A program made the position numbers and the translations under genes. Positions 7,341 through 13,072 of a stretch of DNA of 20,075 nucleotides are shown here, piece by piece. Each line of letters starts with the position of its first letter. Position 1 is the first letter of the stretch. The notes under the pieces are model-generated. The model saw only the letters and a list, made by a program, of their open reading frames with translations, had not been told where the DNA came from and did no database searches. Origin of the DNA: CAJWPI01 sp964571215 (GTDB lineage Bacteria > Pseudomonadota > Gammaproteobacteria > Magnimaribacterales > Magnimaribacteraceae); the NCBI GenBank assembly GCA_964571215.1, contig CAZMZZ010000025.1, positions 1 through 20,075 of the forward strand, read 5' to 3'.

Positions 7341-7693
7341 TGATGGTTATTAAAAGAGAAAGAAGAATCAGAAGGTCAAGAAAGACTCGTTCCAGAATAG
7401 CTTTAGATAGCCTTCACAGAATGACCGTATTTAGATCAAATAGTCATATCTATGCTCAAGTAATGGATTCTCTAGGGTCTGAGATTCTAGCTTCTGCTTC
7501 AACTAATGAACCTTCACTAAGAAAAGGGAATACTGGTAACATTGAATCTGCTTCCAAGGTAGGAGAACTTATTGCAAAGAGAGCTATTGAGAAGGGAATA
7601 AAAGAAGTAGCATTTGATCGATCAGGATATAAATATCATGGGCGAGTAAAGGCTTTGGCTGAGTCTGCTAGGAAATCTGGTTTAACATTCTAA
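7340..7693 (+). CDS. rplR: 50S ribosomal protein L18
   Basis: L18 binds 5S rRNA together with L5 in the central protuberance. The product has 117 residues, as in E. coli, with a very basic N terminus (KRERRIRRSRKTRSR, about 5-19), then HIYAQVMDSLGSEILASAST and the diagnostic KEVAFDRSGYKYHGRVKALA. Two adjacent ATG codons (7340 and 7343) can start it. The first overlaps the rplF stop as TAATG, like rplW and rpsQ in this run. The second is better spaced (7 bp) from AAAGG. The choice changes the protein by one residue. Confidence 0.97.
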   Translation: MMVIKRERRIRRSRKTRSRIALDSLHRMTVFRSNSHIYAQVMDSLGSEILASASTNEPSLRKGNTGNIESASKVGELIAKRAIEKGIKEVAFDRSGYKYHGRVKALAESARKSGLTF

Positions 7694-7705
7694 TAGAAGG
7701 AAATT

Positions 7706-8200
7706 ATGCAGGATAATGCTTTAAACGAAAATTTATCTTCCGAAGTTTTGGAAGAGAAACTTGTGCATGTTAATAGGGTAGCAAAAGTAGTTAAGGGGGG
7801 AAGAATTTTTGGGTTTACAGCTGTATCAGTAGTAGGAGATGGAAATGGAAAGATAGGTTTCGGAAGAGGAAAAGCTAGAGAAGTTCCTGTTGCTATACAA
7901 AAGGCCCTCGACCACGCAAGAAGGAATATGTTTCAGATTGAGTTAAGAGGCAGGACAATTCAATATCCTGTTAAATGTAAGTTTGGAGCATCTATTATTT
8001 TTATGAAACCGGCAGCTCCTGGAACAGGAATTATAGCTGGAGGAGCTATGAGAGCAGTTCTTGAGTTAAGTGGAATTCAAGATGTACTAGCCAAATGTTA
8101 TGGATCTACAACTCCTGTTAACGTTGTTCAAGCAACCCTTAAAGCCCTTAGAGAAATGGAGTCTCCTCAGACTGTTGCAGCTAGATTAGGAAAAGAATAG
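7706..8200 (+). CDS. rpsE: 30S ribosomal protein S5
   Basis: S5 acts in decoding fidelity and mRNA unwinding at the entry site. The 164-residue product (E. coli 167) has the double-stranded-RNA-binding-like N-terminal domain with VNRVAKVVKGGRIFGFTAV (about 22-40), which includes the loop altered in spectinomycin-resistant mutants. It continues with VVGDGNGKIGFGRGKAREVP and the C-terminal GTGIIAGGAMRAVLELSG and YGSTTPVNVVQATLKAL. AAGGA 5 bp before the ATG is one of the clearer ribosome binding sites in the run. The C-terminal tail is slightly shorter than in E. coli. Confidence 0.98.
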   Translation: MQDNALNENLSSEVLEEKLVHVNRVAKVVKGGRIFGFTAVSVVGDGNGKIGFGRGKAREVPVAIQKALDHARRNMFQIELRGRTIQYPVKCKFGASIIFMKPAAPGTGIIAGGAMRAVLELSGIQDVLAKCYGSTTPVNVVQATLKALREMESPQTVAARLGKE

Positions 8201-8202
8201 TT

Positions 8203-8388
8203 ATGGCTAAGAAAACTTTGAAAATTAAACTAGTAAAAAGCTTGATAGGGTCAAAGCCTAATCAACGGAAAAGTGCTAAAGGTTTAGGATTATTTAAAAG
8301 AGGACAGGAAGTTGAGGTAACTGATTCTGTAGAGAACAGAGGCATGATCAATAAAGTTGATCATTTAATAGAAATAAATAGCAAATAA
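8203..8388 (+). CDS. rpmD: 50S ribosomal protein L30
   Basis: L30 is a small 50S protein present in many bacteria but lost from some lineages. The 61-residue product (E. coli 59) carries the family pattern IKLVKSLIGSKPNQRKSAKG followed by LGLFKRGQEVEVTDSVENRG and MINKVDHLIEI. It follows rpsE by 2 bp with only AAAAGAA upstream. Its presence between rpsE and rplO is the standard order. Confidence 0.95.
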   Translation: MAKKTLKIKLVKSLIGSKPNQRKSAKGLGLFKRGQEVEVTDSVENRGMINKVDHLIEINSK

Positions 8389-8399
8389 ATAATAATTTT

Positions 8400-8834
8400 A
8401 TGAGACTTAATAAAATAAAGCCTAACCGACTTAGAGTGAAGAGCAAAAAAAGACTCGGCAGAGGACCAGCCAGTGGATCAGGCAAGACTAGCGGAAGAGG
8501 TCACAAAGGGCTGAGATCTAGATCCGGAGGAAAGGTTAGAGCAGGTTTTGAAGGTGGACAAATGCCTTTACAAAAGAGGGTACCCAAATATGGGTTTTCA
8601 TCGAGGTCAAGTAAAAAACAAAAAAGTTTGCGTTTAAGCGAACTACTCTCTATTAATAAAGAAAAGATAGATATGAATTCTCTTTATGAAAAGAAACTCA
8701 TAAGTAAATCCATAAAAAGGGTGAAAGTTTTTCGTGATACTGAAGAATGTAAGAAAATAGTTCTAGAAGGTATTGCAGTTTCATCATCCGTAAGAGCTTT
8801 AATTGAAAAATCTGGAGGCTCTGTAGAAACATAG
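8400..8834 (+). CDS. rplO: 50S ribosomal protein L15
   Basis: L15 is a late-assembly 50S protein whose long glycine- and arginine-rich N terminus threads into 23S rRNA. The 144-residue product equals the E. coli length. It shows GRGPASGSGKTSGRGHKG (about 21-38), RAGFEGGQMPLQKRVPKYGF (about 48-67) and the C-terminal ISKSIKRVKVF and VSSSVRALIEKSGGSVE. The 11-bp spacer before it is pure A/T (ATAATAATTTT type) and holds no Shine-Dalgarno sequence. One base separates it from secY. Confidence 0.97.
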   Translation: MRLNKIKPNRLRVKSKKRLGRGPASGSGKTSGRGHKGLRSRSGGKVRAGFEGGQMPLQKRVPKYGFSSRSSKKQKSLRLSELLSINKEKIDMNSLYEKKLISKSIKRVKVFRDTEECKKIVLEGIAVSSSVRALIEKSGGSVET

Positions 8835-8835
8835 T

Positions 8836-10170
8836 ATGTCTTTAAATCAAAACAATTTAACCCAGAATAAAGGTCTTTCAGAATTATGGAGGAGATTAAG
8901 GTTCGTCCTTTTTGCAGTCATAGTTTATAGAATAGGTACCCACATTCCTGTCCCAGGAATAGACCCTGAAAGACTCTCAAGTCTAGTATCTCAAAATCAG
9001 GGAACATTGCTTGATTTATTCAATATGTTTTCTGGTGGAGCACTAGAAAGGATGAGTATTATGGCTCTAAATATAATGCCTTATATAACTTCATCAATAA
9101 TTATGAGCTTATTAGAGGGAACAACTCCTTCAATTAAGAAAAGATTTAGAGAAGAAGGAGAAGCAGGAAGAAGATTGAGGACCTCATATGTTCGTTATGG
9201 AACTGTTTTACTTGCTTTCATTCAAGCAAGCGGTCTAGCACTAGGATTACAAAATCAAGGATTGGCGCTTGAACCTGGGGTTTTATTCCAAATCCTAGCA
9301 GTCACATCTTTAGTTACAGGAACAGTGTTTCTAATGTGGTTAGGAGAATTAGTTACTGAAAGGGGCATTGGAAATGGAATATCTATTATTATTTTTTCAA
9401 GCATAGTAGCAGGTTTACCTAGAGCTATTGGTCAAGCCTTCGAAGGTGCCAGACAAGGAGATATAAATCTGTTGATGCTTTTATCTGTTGCTTTAGTAGC
9501 AATAGTAGCAATTGCTTTTATAGTTTGGATAGAACGAGGACAAAGAAGAATAACTGTTAACTATGCACGTAGACAGCAAGGTAGAAAGATGGTTCAAGGT
9601 CAATCTTCATATCTACCTTTAAAGATTAATCAAGCTGGAGTAATACCAGCTATATTTGCTAGTAGCATATTACTATTCCCAGCTTCAGTTTCTACGTGGT
9701 TTGGTCAAGGCCAAGGATCAGATTGGTTACAAGAGATAGCACTAGCGTTGGGACCAGGACAACCTTTATATGTAATACTTTTCTCAATATTGATTGCTTT
9801 CTTCTGTTTCTTTTACACAGCTCTTCAATTTGATTCAAAGGATATTTCTGAGAATCTTAGAAGATCCGGAGCTTATATGCCTGGTATAAGACCTGGAGAG
9901 CAAACAGCTGATTATATTGATGGAGTAATGACAAAATTGACTGTATGGGGGTCAGGGTATTTAATTCTTGTTTGCTTAATGCCTCAATTCTTAATAGTTT
10001 CAGCTAATGTGCCTTTCTATTTAGGAGGTACATCTTTACTAATTGCGGTAGTGGTAATAATGGATTTTATGGCTCAAGTTCAATCGCATCTTATGTCTCG
10101 ACAATATGAATCTTTACTGAAGAAAGCTAATTTAAAAGGGTATAGCAATAATCCTCTAAGCGGAAGGTAA
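8836..10170 (+). CDS. secY: Preprotein translocase subunit SecY
   Basis: SecY is the ten-helix channel of the SecYEG translocon in the inner membrane, which exports and inserts proteins with SecA or the ribosome. The 444-residue product (E. coli 443) shows LWRRLRFVLFAVIVYRIGTH with HIPVPGID (first helix and plug region), GALERMSIMALNIMPYITSS, the cytoplasmic loop YARRQQGRKMVQGQSSYLPL, and ISENLRRSGAYMPGIRPGEQ with its SecA/ribosome-contacting basic residues. Many hydrophobic segments are evident along the protein. It is embedded between rplO (1 bp) and rpmJ (6 bp), the normal spc position. No ribosome binding site is obvious (GAAACATAGT). Confidence 0.98.
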   Translation: MSLNQNNLTQNKGLSELWRRLRFVLFAVIVYRIGTHIPVPGIDPERLSSLVSQNQGTLLDLFNMFSGGALERMSIMALNIMPYITSSIIMSLLEGTTPSIKKRFREEGEAGRRLRTSYVRYGTVLLAFIQASGLALGLQNQGLALEPGVLFQILAVTSLVTGTVFLMWLGELVTERGIGNGISIIIFSSIVAGLPRAIGQAFEGARQGDINLLMLLSVALVAIVAIAFIVWIERGQRRITVNYARRQQGRKMVQGQSSYLPLKINQAGVIPAIFASSILLFPASVSTWFGQGQGSDWLQEIALALGPGQPLYVILFSILIAFFCFFYTALQFDSKDISENLRRSGAYMPGIRPGEQTADYIDGVMTKLTVWGSGYLILVCLMPQFLIVSANVPFYLGGTSLLIAVVVIMDFMAQVQSHLMSRQYESLLKKANLKGYSNNPLSGR

Positions 10171-10176
10171 GAAGAG

Positions 10177-10293
10177 ATGAAGGTAAGAGCATCAGTAAAA
10201 AAGATATGTAGGGACTGCAAATTAGTAAAAAGAAAAGGAAGGTTATATGTTATTTGTGAAACTGAACCAAGACATAAACAGAGACAAGGTTAG
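10177..10293 (+). CDS. rpmJ: 50S ribosomal protein L36, zinc-binding form
   Basis: This 38-codon gene lies between secY and rpsM. The product starts MKVRASVKKICRDCKLVKRK and ends in CETEPRHKQRQG, the same length as E. coli L36. Cys11, Cys14, Cys27 and His33 form the zinc ribbon, so this is the zinc-containing form. L36 helps organise 23S rRNA near the factor-binding region. AAGGT about 8 bp upstream, at the end of secY, is a plausible ribosome binding site. In E. coli the alpha operon promoter and leader lie near here; the downstream gap is only 9 bp. Confidence 0.97.
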   Translation: MKVRASVKKICRDCKLVKRKGRLYVICETEPRHKQRQG

Positions 10294-10302
10294 GAGAAGA
10301 CA

Positions 10303-10659
10303 ATGGCTCGTGTAGCAGGTATAAATATTCCAGATAATAAACATACAGAGATAGCTCTTACTTATATATATGGAATTGGAAAAACAAGAGCTCTTACTAT
10401 TTGTAAGAATTCTGGAATTTCAGGTTCAACAAAAATTTCAGATCTCACTGAGTCAGAACTTGATAATTTAAGATCTGAAGTAACAAAATTTGTTGTAGAA
10501 GGAGATCTTAGAAGAGAGGTTGCTACAAACATAAAGAGATTAATGGATTTAGGTACTAATAGAGGTATCAGGCATAGAAGACATCTTCCTGTAAACGGGC
10601 AAAGAACAAAAACTAATGCAAGAACCCGAAAGGGTCCTAAGAAACCTATAAGAAGGTGA
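10303..10659 (+). CDS. rpsM: 30S ribosomal protein S13
   Basis: S13 is a 30S head protein that bridges to the 50S subunit and contacts P-site tRNA. The 118-residue product equals the E. coli length. It starts MARVAGINIPDNKHTEIALT, has the helix-hairpin-helix region YIYGIGKTRALTIC (about 22-35), and ends in the basic tail GIRHRRHLPVNGQRTKTNAR followed by TRKGPKKPIRR. AGGAG at 10293-10297, immediately after rpmJ, is a strong ribosome binding site. It is the first gene of the classical alpha operon. Confidence 0.98.
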   Translation: MARVAGINIPDNKHTEIALTYIYGIGKTRALTICKNSGISGSTKISDLTESELDNLRSEVTKFVVEGDLRREVATNIKRLMDLGTNRGIRHRRHLPVNGQRTKTNARTRKGPKKPIRR

Positions 10660-10663
10660 AGAA

Positions 10664-11035
10664 ATGGCAAATAAGAAGATAAAAAAGAAAGTAAGTGAGG
10701 GCATAGCTCATATACATGCTTCCTTTAATAATACCCTCATAAATATTACTGATAAACAAGGTAATGCTATTGCTTGGGCAAGCGCTGGAGGGCAGGGATT
10801 TCGTGGCTCTAGAAAAAGTACCCCTTTTGCAGCACAAAGAGCTGCAGAAGTTGTAGCAGATCAAATTAAGGTAAATGGGGTTGAAAGCCTAGAAGTTAGA
10901 GTTAGAGGACCAGGATCAGGAAGGGAATCTGCTATAAGAGCCTTAAACGCCAGAGGAATAAGGATTACTCAGATAACAGATGTAACCCCTATACCCCATA
11001 ATGGCTGTAGACCACCTAAAAGGAGAAGAGTTTAG
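10664..11035 (+). CDS. rpsK: 30S ribosomal protein S11
   Basis: S11 forms part of the 30S platform and the mRNA exit. The 123-residue product is about six residues shorter than E. coli at the N terminus. The core is fully recognisable: EGIAHIHASFNNTLINITD (about 12-30), GGQGFRGSRKSTPFAAQRAA and the C-terminal ITDVTPIPHNGCRPPKRRRV. AGGTG, overlapping the end of rpsM, serves as ribosome binding site. No upstream in-frame start restores the longer N terminus without running into rpsM, so the short form is probably genuine. Confidence 0.97.
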   Translation: MANKKIKKKVSEGIAHIHASFNNTLINITDKQGNAIAWASAGGQGFRGSRKSTPFAAQRAAEVVADQIKVNGVESLEVRVRGPGSGRESAIRALNARGIRITQITDVTPIPHNGCRPPKRRRV

Positions 11036-11037
11036 AA

Positions 11038-11658
11038 ATGGCAAGATATATAGGACCAAAGTGCAAATTATCAAGAAGGGAAGGAAGAGACCTTCTTTTG
11101 AAAAGTGGCGTTAGACCATATGAAGATAAGTGTAGATCTGAGACCATGCCAGGTCAACATGGTCGAAGGAGAGGTAGAATTTCTGATTTTGGAATTCAGT
11201 TAAGAGAAAAACAAAAGGTTAGAAGGATTTACGGCATAATGGAAAAACAGTTCAAGCAATATTATAAAAAAGCTGCAAAGAGTAAAGAAGTGACTGGAAA
11301 TAAACTTCTCCAACTACTAGAAGGAAGGTTAGATAATGTGGTCTATAGGCTTGGATTTGCTTCTACTAGAGCAGAAGCAAGGCAATTGGTCAGTCATAAA
11401 GCTATAACTGTGAACGATTCTCTTGTAAATATTCCAAGTTATCAACTCTCTCCAGGTGATGTAATTTCCTTGTCTGAAAACGGGAAACAACAAAGTAGAG
11501 TCAAATTGGCTTTGGAGAATCTTTCTAACCGAGAAGATTGCGATTGGTTAGAACTAGATGCTTCCCAGTTTTTAGGGACATACAAAACAACACCCGAAAG
11601 AGATCAATTAGATTCAGACATTAACGAAAATTTAATTATAGAACTTTATTCAAAATAA
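11038..11658 (+). CDS. rpsD: 30S ribosomal protein S4
   Basis: S4 nucleates assembly of the 30S body, affects decoding accuracy and, in E. coli, represses the alpha operon. The 206-residue product equals the E. coli length and shows MARYIGPKCKLSRREGRDLL, PGQHGRRRGRISDFGIQLRE, KVRRIYGIMEKQFKQYYK, then the S4 RNA-binding domain LEGRLDNVVYRLGFASTRAE with ARQLVSHKAITVND (about 96-129). Cys9 and Cys32 fall where zinc-binding S4 proteins have two of four ligands; the other two are absent, so zinc binding is unlikely. AAGGAG, inside the end of rpsK, precedes the start. Confidence 0.98.
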   Translation: MARYIGPKCKLSRREGRDLLLKSGVRPYEDKCRSETMPGQHGRRRGRISDFGIQLREKQKVRRIYGIMEKQFKQYYKKAAKSKEVTGNKLLQLLEGRLDNVVYRLGFASTRAEARQLVSHKAITVNDSLVNIPSYQLSPGDVISLSENGKQQSRVKLALENLSNREDCDWLELDASQFLGTYKTTPERDQLDSDINENLIIELYSK

Positions 11659-11674
11659 ACTTAAGAGGGAAAAT

Positions 11675-12658
11675 ATGACAGATAACTATGACATTATAAA
11701 AGATTTTCTAACACCAGTAGAGATAGTAGTTGAGGAAGTTAGTCCAACTAGGTCAAGGATAGAATTAGAACCATTAGAACAAGGGTTTGGTCATACTTTA
11801 GGAAATGCTTTGAGAAGAATTATTCTTTCTTCTATGCCTGGTACCGCAATAACAGAGGTAAAAATCGTAGGTGCTCTCCATGAATACAGCTCTATAGAAG
11901 GAGTTCAAGAAGATGTAATGGATATATTACTAAATTTAAAGGAACTACCTGTAACGATTTTAGAATCAGAGGAAGTTGAATTAAATATAAAGAAAAAAGG
12001 AAAAGGAAAAGTAACTGCTGGAGATATAGACCTTCCCACTGGGGTAGAGATAGTTAATAAAGATCATCTTATAGCTACTCTAAACGAAGAAGGTTCATTA
12101 GAGATGTCAATGAAAGTAACCAGGGGAAGAGGTTTTCATCTAGTTAAATCATCAGAAGAAGACAAAGAGATAGGACTCCTTAGATTAGATGCTTCTTATT
12201 CACCAGTTAAGAGGGTTTCTTATTCAGTAGAGAATGCAAGAGTAGAGCAAAGAACAGACCTAGATAAACTCATTTTGGATATAGATACTGATGGCACCAT
12301 AGAAGCAGAGGAGATAGTTAAGATATCTGCTACTATTCTTCAGCACCAGTTATCTGCTTTTGCTGAATTAGGCAGATTAGAAGAAGTAATTGAAGAGAAA
12401 GAAGAAGTTACAATAGATCCAGTAATGTTGAGGCCTGTTGACGAACTCGAACTAACAGTACGTTCAGCTAATTGTTTGAAAGCAGAGAATGTTCAGTTTA
12501 TTGGAGACTTAGTAACCAAGAGAGAATCGGACTTATTAAGAACTCCTAACTTAGGAAAAAAATCTCTTAATGAAATAAAAGAAGTCTTGGCTTCAAGAGG
12601 TTTATCTTTAGGGTTAGTATTAGAGCACTGGCCGCCTGAAACTAAAGAAACAGGATAG
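11675..12658 (+). CDS. rpoA: DNA-directed RNA polymerase alpha subunit
   Basis: RpoA dimerises to scaffold core RNA polymerase, and its C-terminal domain binds UP elements and activators. The 327-residue product (E. coli 329) has an N-terminal assembly domain with EQGFGHTLGNALRRIILSSM (about 35-54), an acidic linker (about 234-247) and the C-terminal domain from DPVMLRPVDELELTVRSANC. Residues matching E. coli DNA-contacting positions are Arg263 (R265), Asn266 (N268), Gly294 (G296), Lys296 (K298), Ser297 (S299) and Glu300 (E302); K291 is replaced by Arg289. The gene follows rpsD by 16 bp with GAGGGA as ribosome binding site. Confidence 0.98.
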   Translation: MTDNYDIIKDFLTPVEIVVEEVSPTRSRIELEPLEQGFGHTLGNALRRIILSSMPGTAITEVKIVGALHEYSSIEGVQEDVMDILLNLKELPVTILESEEVELNIKKKGKGKVTAGDIDLPTGVEIVNKDHLIATLNEEGSLEMSMKVTRGRGFHLVKSSEEDKEIGLLRLDASYSPVKRVSYSVENARVEQRTDLDKLILDIDTDGTIEAEEIVKISATILQHQLSAFAELGRLEEVIEEKEEVTIDPVMLRPVDELELTVRSANCLKAENVQFIGDLVTKRESDLLRTPNLGKKSLNEIKEVLASRGLSLGLVLEHWPPETKETG

Positions 12659-12661
12659 AAA

Positions 12662-13072
12662 ATGAGACATAGGAAATCAGGTAGAAAACTTAATAGAGAT
12701 AGTTCTCACAGGAAAGCACTTAAAAGAAATTTAGCTGTATCAATCATTCAACACGAATCAGTTAAAACTACTCTTGCAAAGGCTAAAGAAATTAGAACTT
12801 TTCTTGAACCTCTAGTAACTCTAGCAAAACAAAATAGTGTTAATAACCAAAGAACTGCTTATTCTAGGTTAGGAAATAAGACAGCTGTAGCTAAACTATT
12901 CTCTGAACTTGGTCCACGTTACAGAGAGAGACCTGGTGGTTATTTACGAATTATCAAAAGGGGTTATAGAGCAGGAGACAAAGCTCCTATTGCTCAAGTT
13001 GAGTTTGTTGATAAAGTAGACCCTATTAAGGATATAGAAGGTAAAACTGAGGCTGAAGAGATCAATGCTTAG
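12662..13072 (+). CDS. rplQ: 50S ribosomal protein L17
   Basis: L17 lies near the tunnel exit of the 50S subunit. The 136-residue product (E. coli 127) starts MRHRKSGRKLNRDSSHRKAL and contains HESVKTTLAKAKEIRTFLEP, AVAKLFSELGPRY and GGYLRIIKRGYRAGDKAPIA. The extra length is an acidic C-terminal tail of about 15-20 residues. It starts 3 bp after rpoA with AGGA upstream and closes the alpha cluster. Its last 11 bases overlap the 3' end of uvrA on the other strand, and no intrinsic terminator is evident before or just after its stop. Confidence 0.97.
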   Translation: MRHRKSGRKLNRDSSHRKALKRNLAVSIIQHESVKTTLAKAKEIRTFLEPLVTLAKQNSVNNQRTAYSRLGNKTAVAKLFSELGPRYRERPGGYLRIIKRGYRAGDKAPIAQVEFVDKVDPIKDIEGKTEAEEINA

